NCBI GenBank assembly: GCA_026119935.1
Contig: JALRMH010000008.1
Coordinates: forward strand, 496,001 to 560,000
Source: Endothia cerciana
Lineage: Eukaryota; Ascomycota; Sordariomycetes; Diaporthales; Cryphonectriaceae
Length of the DNA stretch: 64,000 nucleotides
Reading direction: 5' to 3'
In this document: in pieces, positions 35,252-45,996 of the stretch
Numbering within the stretch: position 1 is the stretch's first letter
Layout of the letters: each line of letters starts with the position of its first letter
Position numbers and translations under genes: made by a program
Notes under the pieces: model-generated
Database searches by the model: none
Told to the model about the DNA's origin: nothing
Seen by the model: only the letters and a program-made list of their open reading frames with translations

Positions 35252-38200
35252 TCAATCAACAGTAGCAAAAAATCGTGCAACCTCCTCCAACGCAGGATCC
35301 CCGTTACAAAAGTCCCAGCCCACAATGACACTCGTCTGGCTACAACAGATGATTCGGCGGGCATCGAACTGCAATTTGTAGATCCGAGTGGGCATGCCGA
35401 CCTCGGGTGCATGCGGGTGGACGCGGTGGTTGCCACCTGGACCGGCGGGCGGTGGTCCCACGACACCTGCGCCGGCTGCTGGAGCAGTAGCAGTGGCACC
35501 GGATGAGGACGCAGCGGGATTACCATTAGCGCCCGCGCCCGCGTCGTCGTCAGATGTGCCATTGCCAGCTGCAGCGTCCGCAGCAACAAGGCCTTGGTAT
35601 CCCTGGGCCCGTGCCCTTGCCTGCGCGACCTGCATGCGGACAGTCGCGGCGCTGACCACCTGCCGCAGCTGTGACCGGACGAATGGGCTGCCTTCGCGGT
35701 CGATGGCGGCTTGGAGTTGGGCCTGCAGAGTGAGCATTGCTGGATAACTCGCTAGCGCCTGCTGGAGAGCGTGTACGCCCTGGGGCATAATGTGATCGAT
35801 CATCTGGATGAAGGATTGAGTTGCTGCAGGAGTGAGGTTTGCCATGACTGGGGACGTGACGTGGACCATGTCACCGATTGGTTCCAGTGGCATTGGAGGG
35901 ACTTGGATGTTGGTGGGTACCGGGCTCGAAAGATTTGAGAATCGTGGCCTTGACGCACCACCGGCGCGCAACGACGATGACGTTTGCGGTTGGCCAGCCG
36001 ATGCTCTGGAAGAAGTACCTGACCCAGAAGGGCCAGAAGCAGCAGACGAGGTAGACGGGTTTGCGGCAGTCGAGCTGGCACCCGTACCTCGTGATGCCCG
36101 AGCAGCATTAATAGCGGCGGAGACAGCTTGCCTGGAAGGGGTCGCGACCAGATGTGCCCGTCTAGAGCCGCCGGCAGATCCTGCACTTGAGCCACTCCCG
36201 CCAGCTCCATTTGCCGGGCCAGGAGGTCCAGGGGGGCCTGGAGGCGGCCGGGCGCTCGCGCCCTGGGTTCGCTGGGCAGCCTCGTCCTGCTTCAAGTGGT
36301 GCTGCGGTCTCCACTTGCCCGTCTTGTCTCGCCTCCAGATGATGATCGTCTTGTCGTACGAACCAGACACTATTCGGCCCCATCTCTTCCCGCCACCTCC
36401 ACCGGGCGGCAGCTTCGCGCCGTACGCTGTTATTTCCTCCGGGTCTGAACTTCCGGCGTTGCCCGGTCGACCACGTCGCGGTGAGGACGAGAGCTCGCCG
36501 TCTTCCAAAGCCTTCATGTACGCCCGGTCGACCCTCTTGGCTTCTGCGGCGTCTTCCTCGGAACTCCAAGGCAGGTCACCAAACCCGGCCTGTACGGTCC
36601 GAACCAGGTCTGTGTGGTCCCTGAGACTGGCAACCTCTATCCCAGTCTCCCGGTCAAACACCTTGACCTCGTTATCACTAGAACCAGAGACAATGCGCTT
36701 GCCATCGTACTGTACACATGCAATGCCCTTATTGTGACCCACAAACGTCCTCTTGCAGACACCCGTCTGCCAGTTCCAGACCTTGATCTGGCGGTCACCA
36801 CTAGCCGAGACAACCTCGCTATCGACGACCTGTACAGCATTCACGGCCGCGCTATGGCCTTCTAGCACGCCAATCATGGTAAATGCCGGCAAGGTTGGTT
36901 GCTGATCAAGCGGCGACACATTGTATCCGTACTTCTTCAGTGTAGCAGGGACCGGATAGACGTAGCCCGGCTCGCCGGCTTTCATGGGTCGCCGGTTGAA
37001 AATTTTGATGGTTCTGTCCTTGGAACAGGTCGCGAGGATGCGCTTGTCGAACTTGACATTCAATACAGGATCACGGTGGGCGTGTGTAAGCCGCTGGATG
37101 ATCTCGCCGGTGGAAAACCTCCAAATGATAACGTCCGAGTCGCTGCTGCCCGATACAATAATGTCCTCATCTGGTTCAGAGTCGAACTGGAGACACAGGA
37201 CGGAGCCAATATGCCCGATCAGTGGCTTCCGGACCAGCCTCCTCGTCGCCAGATTCCAGATCCGTAGTGTCTTGTCCCTGCTCCCACTCACCAAGTACTC
37301 CTCGTTGTACTGGAGAGAATAGATACACTCGCCATTGTGGCCCTCCTCAGGGTGATCCGGATGCGGCAGTTGGAAGTTCTTAAAGTTGCCCTGTTCCCAG
37401 TTGGTTTCCAGCTTCCTGCGCATCGCATAGAGATATTGCCAGCTGATGCGCTGCCTCTTCGATGATGGGTCCCAGACCCAAAGGCCCGACCTGACGGAAT
37501 TAGCAGGTGGCTGCGGCGAGAGCAGGGCACTTGGGGAGCCCGGAAGAACTTTTCCCTTCCCCTTGTCGGTGGCCCTGCCCTTCCAGGCGGGTGCACCGGA
37601 GCTCGAGCTCGAGCCTTGCATGTCGAGGTCCCTGAAGGCAGGCGTCATGGTGCTGCGGGACGAGCCACCAAACAGGGACTGGTCCACCTCCATTGCATTG
37701 GGCTCATCAACCAAGGGATCGCGGGCGTCGGTCATGGCAGCGTCTTCGTCGTCCTCGAGGGACACAGCCCGCTTCTTGCGAGTGTGACCATCCTCCTCTG
37801 ACTTTTGTCTGTGCATCGACCCGGTCGCAGTCCTCCTATTCACCATCTCTTCGGCGGCCCTGATCTCTTCCGCGACCACCTTCCAGCCCTCGTAGTGGTA
37901 TAGTGTCTGCCATAAGGTTCGGTCCAGAGCCAGACTGTACCATGCACGACATGTCTGTGCGACAGAGACGAGGGAGACGGGGTCCAGGTGGCCGAGGACC
38001 TTGAGACATATCTCGGCGGGTAGGTAGCGGATGAAGTCGATGTAGAGCCGGGGGTTCATCTTCTCCACGATCTCGGCCACAAGGCTGGTAGGGAGGTTGT
38101 CAAGGAGCTCGAGGGTGAGTTCTGTCCAGACGCGTATCGATCAGTGCTAGCTCATGGGACAAGGTCGGATGGTAAGGATGGCGAAGGGGTCAAGGACGCT

Positions 38201-38500
38201 GTCCTGCTGTGGCCCAGAAGGCTCTGTGTAACAACAATAGCCGCCCACAACACGCGGCCGGGAAGATGAGTATGGGATTTAGGGGGGGGAGGGGGGCAGC
38301 TACGCACGAGCTCTGAGATCGGTCGGGAGGGTGGCAATGTGGGCAGACATCCACCCTTTCAGCTGGACTGAAGAGGCACTCGTCAATGGATTTGACGCGG
38401 GACCGACATCACTCGACTTAAAGGTGGGAGGCTCGGGCTGGTTGAGAGGATCCTCGGAGTAGCCCTCGTCGGCCTGCTGAGACACACCAAAGCCCTCCAT
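35252..38500 (-). CDS. fwd-1: F-box/WD40 protein, FWD-1 (beta-TrCP/Slimb) type
   Basis: Exon 1 is 38500-38308 and exon 2 is 38121-35252, split by a 186-nt intron (GTGCGT...GGACAG). The product is 1020 residues, close to Neurospora FWD-1. The F-box lies at about 90-137 (YLPAEICLKVLGHLDPVSL through RAWYSLALDRTLWQTLY) after a conserved helix (LLDNLPTSLVAEIVEKM). Seven WD repeats follow from about 320, each with SGS/SAS..D..I.W cores: VSGSRDKTLRIWN, VSGSSDSDVIIWR, ATCSKDRTIKIFN, VSASGDRQIKVWN, VSGSSDNEVKVFD, VSGSYDKTIIIWR and a diverged last one (ICCSQTSVIVGWD). A Ser/Ala/Gly-rich disordered stretch of about 250 residues sits between repeats six and seven. FWD-1 is the SCF substrate receptor that removes phosphorylated FRQ in the circadian clock; the same role is inferred here. 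Start 38500 is the first in-frame ATG. Confidence 0.85.
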
Positions 38501-40600
38501 CGTGATAGTCGGCCTCGGTGAGGTCGGCAGGCGGCAGGTGGAGGTAGGTTGGGACACAGGTCCGGTCGGGGTATCGGGTTCTATGGTGTACAGTCCGGGG
38601 AGAGAGGTTGATATTCTTTTCACATGAGGCTATATGTAGAGTGAACAGGCTGGCTGTGGACCTGGAACGGTTCGGGTCGACGATGAAGGAGGCCCCTGGA
38701 AGACCTAAGCAGTCATGAGCCTCGGAGGCGGAGTGAATGGGATTGAGATCAAGTGCAGTCGCAATCGCAGCCGATCAGGCCCTCGCGATCTTGGCGGTCT
38801 CCTCGTCAGCAAGTTTGTTGTCAATGGCTCCGGTGCGGGAAATATAGCAGAATGCACGCAGGGCTGGGACGGTAGCGGTCACGATGGCTGGTTTCGGTCG
38901 CCTGAGGTCGAATAGATAAGGGGCCGAGGTAGGCGGGTGAGGAAGCCCCCCAGGTTACGAGGACTCCAGTGTATCGTCTGGGTACGGCAAGAAGAAATTC
39001 AAGGCTGGCGCCTCGCTCTCCAAGTTGCCGGTATTGGGTTGAGGTTGAGGTTGGGCCTGGGGCCGCTGATGACGGCAGTGTTGTTTCCCCCCCGGCTTGC
39101 CGTCCAGGTTTGATCCAGGTCGTAGCCTGGCTGAAGTAACGTACTAGTACTACGTGCCGCAGTGGCCGGGTCCAGCGGATAGTGGGATCGCAGCGGTGGA
39201 TCCGCGTCCTTGCCTCCTCTTGCCGTTGTTGGTCACAGGGGATCAGTGATTGGAAACCTGGGGGGTTCTGTCAGGCTTGTGCCATCCCTGCCACTTGTCA
39301 CAGCCCGGCTCTCCCCCAGCTACAGAAGGGTCTCGACCCCCGTCATACCATGTACCATAGCAGGGACTCTGTGATCTCAGCAGGCTCAGTAAGCCTCTCG
39401 GTCAGGCACACATGCTACATTGGGCACGGCCAGCACTGACGGCGGCGGGAGGCGACAACAAACTACGAGAGTCGCGCCAAGGGCGCCCGCCACCACGCCG
39501 TCGATCTCTCAAGTCTTGCCCCCGCCTGGCCACCTCTAGAGCGAGCCTCCGCAACGGGGGGCCGTCTCCACCACACCACATGTCCATACTCGAGAAATCA
39601 TGCTTGCGGCTCTGGCTGCGATCTCCCCCGGGTGGGAATGAGATCACACTGGTGTTCCTTGGACCCCGGATTCCTGTGTGGGCTGCACGTCACATGCGCT
39701 TCTGCCAGGTTTTGCTGCACACATGCGGCGATGCTACCCTGATGCCCATCTTTCAGGCCTGCACCTCTACATGACCCGGGCGTCATCGCAGGTTGTTTCC
39801 TACCTCTTGAGACGACGGGTCTGACTGGTCCTGATTCTACATCGAGGGCGCGAGTGTTCACTGGAACTCAAGCCCGGGCTTTGGATACCAAGTCACGTGG
39901 CACGGAGTGGCTCAACTACCAACATGGTTTAGCTCAGGCCTCCCCGATGTTCCCCCCGCCTGTCTTTCATGGCAAAGCTTCTATTGCTTGACCTAAAAAA
40001 AAAAGAGTCCAGGACGGATTACTGAACTGGCCCACACCTGGTGCGCTTCGCATGCTGCAAGTACGTTGCTACGGGCAGAGCTGGAAAGGCACGATATCAT
40101 CCCTTGGGAGAACCCCAGGTGGGGCATATTCAATTGCCCCAGCAGCTAATGAGTCGTCCTCTGACATCTGCGGAATGGAGCGCCTGGTATGTGCTGCGGA
40201 CACTTCTCGGAGACTTTGCCTTTGGGACGACAAGGGTCTGTGAGGCGTCCGTGCCATCTACCAAAGTATCCAGACGACAACTCCTGCCTCCACCATAGCG
40301 ATTGGTTTCGTCCCTGAAGAGGAAGAGACAGGTTGATGAGAAGGACCCACAAGGCCGAATGGGCCAGACATCAGTAGCCACACAAATGTCATTTAGGATG
40401 CATTCGGGGGACCGTGATGGTCATGACACCGGGGGCTTGTCCGGAAAGTATCCGCGCTCTTCGTCTATAAGAATGACCGCTACAGAGAGATAGAAGACAG
40501 AGATGTTATCAGGCCCACCATAATCATGCTCAAGGGCCTTCAATCACTCACCAACCTCCTTGCGATCTTCCCAAGATCCACACGAAGAACCCATTAGATC
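38501..40600. other. Intergenic region between divergent genes
   Basis: About 2.1 kb serving as promoter DNA for the F-box gene (left) and the methyltransferase (right). Overlapping frames around 39402-39774 on both strands have no motif. A palindromic TACTAGTA lies near 39143. Confidence 0.45.
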
Positions 40601-41728
40601 ATGTCCGGCTCCGGCCTCAAGTCCGGCGCCTCAGCCATGGAGTCCATCCTCAAGAGCAACACCTCCTCCCCCGACGGGCAGCTGTTCCTCATCAAGACCA
40701 CGAAGGCCATCTCGCAGCCCCTAGCCGTGAACATGCTCACCAAGATCGGCCTCGATGAGTCCACCGCCGAGCCGTTCAGGCTGCTGGATCACGGCTGCGG
40801 CCTGGGCGTCGTCTCGCGAGTGCTGATGGAGACGATCCCCAGAGATGTGATGCAGAAAAGCAGTGTGCTCTGTGGGGACTACAGCGAGGCACTTGTGGGC
40901 GCTGTCAAGGGGAGGATAGAGAGGGAAGGGTGGATCAATACCGAGGCGAGGGTCGTCGATGTGCAGGTTTGTCTCTGCCTCGGTGATGGTGCCGGCGAGG
41001 CGGGGACGTGATGCATGCGTGCTGACCCGGGCAGGATTCTGGCCTCGCATCCGAAAGCTTCACCCACGTCGTCTCGAACATCTGTTTCCACCTTGTGCCG
41101 GACTCCCAGGCTGCCCTGAAAGGTATCTCCAGCCCAACACCTCCCCCCCCCCCCCCTCCTTTCCTCCCCCGCCACTCCTCCTGCCGGGAGCTCATCACCA
41201 CCTGTTTCCACCGCGATACTCAACCTCTCCCCCCAGACAGTATCCGCCTCCTCGCTCCCGGCGGGACACTCGCCATCACGACCCCCCACTCCGTCAACCC
41301 CTCCTGGGTCGTCTACGTCCGCGACGCCTTCTCCTCCTTCCCGCCCCCCCTCCTCCCGGCAGGCTACGAGTTCCACGTCCCCATGCACATGTCCGGCGTG
41401 GGGCCACTGGGACGACGTGGACTGGCTGAGGGACACGCTGTCCGACCCGGCGGTCTGCTGCCTGCAGGACGTGCACGCCGAGGTGTTTGCGTACACCGCC
41501 TGGATGGGGAATGTGGACGAGTTCATGAGGATGCACGAGAAGATGGTGGACCTCGCGGCTGGCCTGGTGCTGGACGAGGAGAGCGTGGCCAGGCTGGGCG
41601 GGCTGGAGGGCGTCAGGGGGCGGGTGAGGGGGTACCTCGAGGGGAGGTTCGGGACGAAGGGGTGGACGCTGACGGGGTTGAGCATCTTGGCCTGGGGGAG
41701 GAGGCCGTCAAGCTGGAGCAGGTTGTGA
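40601..41728 (+). CDS. SAM-dependent class I methyltransferase with an apparent one-base frameshift
   Basis: Exons 40601-40966, 41035-41122 and 41237-41728. Introns are 68 and 114 nt; the second carries a C14 run. Class I motifs are clear: LLDHGCGLGVVSRVL (SAM-binding motif I), SVLCGDYSEALV (motif II), HVVSNICFHLVPD (motif IV) and LLAPGGTLAITTPH (motif V). After HVPMHMSGVG the frame fails, and the continuation (HWDDVDWLRDTL through WTLTGLSILAWG) is one base over, at a GGGG run (about 41400-41403). Removing one G would restore about 314 residues. I found no intron that would do it, since nearby donors are non-canonical. A sequencing indel or a young pseudogene are both possible. The fold resembles small-molecule O/N-methyltransferases; the substrate is unknown. 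Confidence 0.75.
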
Positions 41729-43999
41729 CGAGGTTACGGGGAGGGCGGAGGGTCTGCAGAGAGTTGTGGTCGATAGTAGTTACGGCGATGGCCCATGGCT
41801 CTACCGTGGAGATATCCAGGGCCGTCCAAGCAGCTGAGAATGGCATATGGAAACGTGCTATCATGCACGGTACGGTTCAATGGTTTGTTTAGCGCCAGGT
41901 CTGGCATTTGCTACTGAGCAAAGCCTCTCTTGCCGTCGTGTACAAAGAGGATACTTCCTGTACATAATCTCACATCCTGGCCCAGGGAGAGGTCGGACAG
42001 CCATACGAGAGAGCCCAGATGTACAAGATTACGAGGCAAGGCGGCGCGGGCCCAATATAGGATCTAGGTTGTTCGAAACATCCAGCTCGGAGCACGGAGC
42101 TTCATGTCGAGGGCACGGGAACGCGATTGTCGTCGGCGAATTTTTTGTAACGAGGCAAGATCGGCCCTGCAGGCAGGTGCCTGTGAAAGAAGAAGAAGAA
42201 GAAGAAGAAGAAGGAAAACGGAAATTCCCGAACAGGAAGATGATGGAGAGAGGTCTTATCCGGGAGGCGCGCTCTGCTGCAGCCGTACCGCGCAGATGGG
42301 TGTGCTGGCGATGTCGCCGACTGGACGAGGCCAGGGGGGGGGGGGGGCTCCGCCATGCAAGACCCGCGCTGTAAGAAGGAAAAAAAAAAAAAAAAGTTGC
42401 CGTATCAGATGCTGCAAGGTACTGCGTCATGTATGCGCCGTCCTCCCCTCGCAGGTAGATACATCATTCTGCGGCACTCTGCCCCCCACGCCCGCCTGCA
42501 GCTCATCTCAGCCTGCATGTCTCTCCGGCGGCGGCACCCGACTGCTCGGGGCGTTTCGATGTTCAGGACTCCGGCAGGAGAGACCTACCTTACAACTTCG
42601 TCAGGTTGGCTGCCGGCGGAAGGAGGAAGCCCATAGGGGCCCGACGGCTTCGTGTCGAGCCGTTGCGACCCTTCGTCTCCATCTGGACGCGCACCGCTGG
42701 ACGGAGCCGATCTGGAGTTCCGAGTGGGCAGACGGGGTAAAGAGGCTGGCAGGGACATGGGATCAGTGGGAAGGCTTGTTCCAGGGCGTAACTAGGTCAC
42801 CTGATCGACCTCACGGAATAAGGCAAAGCATCTCGGGGCACCTGGTGGTCAGAGCACATGCTGTCAAATGGTAGCAGGAAGATGATGGTACCAGTATGTG
42901 ACCACCAGGCCCGGACCCATTGGCGAGCAGACCCGGTATCCCAGTGTTCGACCTGTTGAACTGCTGGCAGAAAACAAGCAGGTCCCCCGGCGGGCAGGTT
43001 GGTGGCAGCGATGGCGACCCGCGATCCTTGGGCTCTGGGCCAAACCAGGTGAATGGGTGCGTAGAGATGGATGGACCTGGGCTGCCGCCAGACTTCCCAG
43101 GCCGGCTTCTGGAAGGCTGCTCGAGAGGGGTCCGCGGAGGCCCCATCTGTTCTCTGTCGTAGTGGGGGGAGGGGGCAACCGCCCATGTTGTGTATTTGGG
43201 CCGAGGCATAGACCTCTTCTTTTGGTGAGACCTTGGCCCCGGCGTCTCTTCTTCTTCTCTTGAGGGGGGACAAGATGCACGCACGCAATGGGCGACGCCT
43301 GGCCTGACCTTTGCCTCGCATGGACACCGGGGGGAAAGAATCCTGTAGGAAGGAAAGATAAAAGCACCAGAGCCATGGCGCCCCCCCCCCCACCCCTTGG
43401 TCTGGGGCGGGATCTAACGGGATATGGGTTAGCGCCGGCGGGTGCTGGATCTTGAAACGGTGGGAGGGACATGCGCGCCCGTGAACCACAATGCTATACC
43501 ATACCTTTGTACATCCGTAGTAGGGAGGGAGCGTCAAAGATATGCATGACTGTCCACGGCAGGATGGGCACAAGGTGGGTTGGAGGCAGCGTGCACGGTA
43601 GAACACGGGGCGGCTCTGTTAGATACACCATGGGCCGTTGGGGGGAGGGGCCACGCACACCGGCAAGAAGACAAAAAGTCGGGGTATCCAGGGCGCTGGG
43701 TCATGATATCACCGTTGTTTCGCAAGTATGAGTATGAGGGCCATGACTAAAAGGATCTGACGCAGATAAGCATCCTTTCTCTATCGTGGAGCAGGGGCCG
43801 TCAACATACTATTATGGTACTATGGCACTATGGCATGTACAGTACACAGCAAGCACACTAGAAGAAAGATCCCTCTGGTGGGGGGGGGGGGGTAGCGCTG
43901 GTCCTGCAGAGGGCCCTGCATGTCCCTGGCCGCTCCGCAGCTAATTTAATTCCTGACGATCGCTGATGGCCAAAATGAACAAGAAACTGACGGACTGAC

Positions 44000-44041
<42 letters not shown>

Positions 44042-44300
44042 ACGACAGCCAGTCCAAGGGCAGAGGGGGGATGGCTCCAGCGCATTGACGCATCCCTATG
44101 CATAGTATTTGATTCACCGTGACGAGTGGAGGCGAGAGGAGGCAGAATCGTCTGAAGAGGAGAGAACTTGGACCCTGCAACTCCCGCGCGCCGGAATCCC
44201 TCTCAAACGGTTCCGCCAAAAAGGGACAAGGTGGGGTACTGTTGCTATAGTCATTGCCGGCAGTCCACACTTCCTAGGCGCCATGGCCCCCTGGTGATTC
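41729..44300. other. Intergenic, repeat-rich region
   Basis: About 2.6 kb with (GAA)n at 42187-42213, G14 at 42334-42347, A-rich runs near 42379 and G13 at 43880-43892. Long frames exist on both strands at 42100-43600 but overlap one another and have no motifs. Confidence 0.5.
43986..44044 (+). repeat. ACTG/ACTGACGG tandem repeat
   Basis: Three ACTGACGG units pass into about five ACTG units and a GACGGACGGAC end, total about 59 nt. This is an interrupted tetranucleotide array. Confidence 0.9.
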
Positions 44301-44721
44301 CTCTGCGGATCCCTTGATTCGATTTGGGGCTCGAGCAGGCCCAGTACTGGAAGCACCAGGCCACAGGGCTAGGCCTGAACGGGCAGCACTTAGGCCCGCA
44401 GCCATGGGAAAGGGAAGGTGCACCTGCATCTGCATCTCTCATCCCTCTCCCAGAGGAGTGCGGGAAAGAAGGAGAGTCAGGGCCAGGCAGGATACAAACA
44501 GGACAGAGGGGGGTGGGTTCCTCGATCAGAGAGGCACACACACCACCAAACACCACCACCAACAACACCACCAACACCACCACCACCACCCCCCCCTACA
44601 CCCCTGGTCCAACCTGGGCAGAGCAAGGCCAAAGGAGAGGACGCGCACTTCTTTTCTTTCCTTCCAACGGTCTCCTGTGTTTTGTCTTGTCAGACGACGA
44701 GATCCCACACTCGACCACATC

Positions 44722-44724
<3 letters not shown>

Positions 44725-44767
<43 letters not shown>
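44725..44767 (+). repeat. (AC)n microsatellite
   Basis: About 21 perfect AC units. Confidence 0.95.
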
Positions 44768-44768
<1 letters not shown>

Positions 44769-45046
44769 CTGCTATCACCTACCAGCGCCACCCCAACACC
44801 CAGGCATCAAAGCGGCCTGGTACAACAAAAGTCCATCAGCCTCGTCTTCAAGCACAGGCGCAATATCTCCCAGCGGGTCAGAATCCAATCCAGCCCAACC
44901 CGGCCCGGCAAGCGCAGCGGCCAAGCCCAAGGCCCACGACGGCCTGTTTCAAGTCTGCTCACCCCGATCCTCCCCCTCCAAACGTCATCTCTCTCACCTC
45001 AGGCCCGTAAAAGACGACAACACACACGGTCGCTCCCGCTGCGGCT

Positions 45047-45175
45047 GAAGAAGAAGAAGAAGAAGAAGAAGAAGAAGAAGAAGAAGAAGAAGAAGAAGAA
45101 GAAGAAGAAGAAGAAGAAGAAGAAGAAGAAGAACAAGAAGAACAAGAAGAACAAGAACAAGAAGAACAAGAAGAA
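45047..45175 (+). repeat. (GAA)n microsatellite with GAACAAGAA variants
   Basis: About 29 uninterrupted GAA units (to about 45133) followed by GAACAAGAA-type variants. All-purine tracts of this kind can form triplexes. It ends about 820 nt before the CDC24 start. Confidence 0.95.
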
Positions 45176-45981
45176 AGTGCAGTCTGTCAGCCCAGGCTCT
45201 GTCGACAAGGGAAGAGAGACAGACAGACAGGAAGACCCATCACCAACCAGGCTCGGGCACGGGCGGCAGCACCGACCACCGCCCACACGAGAGAAGGGGT
45301 TCCACAGCAACACGGAGCTACTCCGGGACCCATTGTTGCGACGCTCTGAAAGACACAACTGAACCGAAAGTGAGAAACATAGCAGAGCAAAGGCCACCTA
45401 CCAGCTCGTCCGTCGCCTTGCCGCCTGTCCCGGATTGCTCTTGGTGGTCTCACCACGCTTTCGGCTCCTGAATCCTTCCTCGGAGGAACCCCATCACCAC
45501 TTCTCACCAGCCTCGCAAGCCGAGAACCACCCCCCCCCCCCCCAAAAAAAAGGACTTTCGAGTCCGACCTGGCGAGGTCCTCCTTCACTCCTTTCGTCCC
45601 CCTCGGTCGATTTATCGCTGCCGTCGCCGCCGTAACTGAGTCAGCTTTGGACCCCGCGCCGCTACCTGCCGTCGTCCACACGCTGCGGCCCGAATTCCCA
45701 AGTCTCCTTGCTGGTTGGCATTCCTCCGATCTCACCCCCTTTCGCTCTCCCATACCAACCGCCCCTCATTCCTTCGCCCCTCGCCGCCAAACACACCCTC
45801 TCGTGACACAGATCCGACCGTCATCAAGGTCGACACCGTCACCCATCCCTTCCTCTCCTCTTAACCCCCCCCCCCCGCTCCATCCGCTCTCCTCCGATTG
45901 CGAACCTGGACCCCAGAGTCCCCCTGGGTCACGACATCGGACCCTCCGGCTCGACAACGTCAACCCTCATCAGTCACGTTC

Positions 45982-45990
45982 ATGGAGTAG
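45982..45990 (+). promoter_or_regulatory. Minimal upstream ORF before CDC24 (Met-Glu-stop)
   Basis: ATGGAGTAG ends six nucleotides before the CDC24 ATG. If it is in the mature mRNA, it could tune re-initiation. It would be lost if a leader intron ends at GAGTAG. Confidence 0.35.
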
Positions 45991-45996
45991 GTTGTA

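Larger units (their letters stand above)
44301..45996. other. CDC24 upstream and leader region, microsatellite-rich
   Basis: About 1.7 kb with CACCAC/CAACAC repeats (44540-44590), (AC)n, a long (GAA)n and C14 at 45530-45543, then a pyrimidine-rich stretch (45560-45960) typical of fungal leaders. Frames here encode polylysine or poly-Pro/His and are not genes. Confidence 0.6.

Noticed and set aside
35832..36737. 301-codon plus-strand frame opposite the F-box/WD40 gene
   Set aside because: Antisense shadow of the WD40 and low-complexity coding sequence.
42104..43606. Overlapping frames of 200-270 codons on both strands
   Set aside because: They overlap one another, cross homopolymer runs, show no motif, and no joining introns were found.
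44418..45362. Long plus-strand frames (about 230-315 codons) with polylysine and His/Pro runs
   Set aside because: They are translations of AC, CAC and GAA microsatellites upstream of CDC24 and have no domain or splice support.
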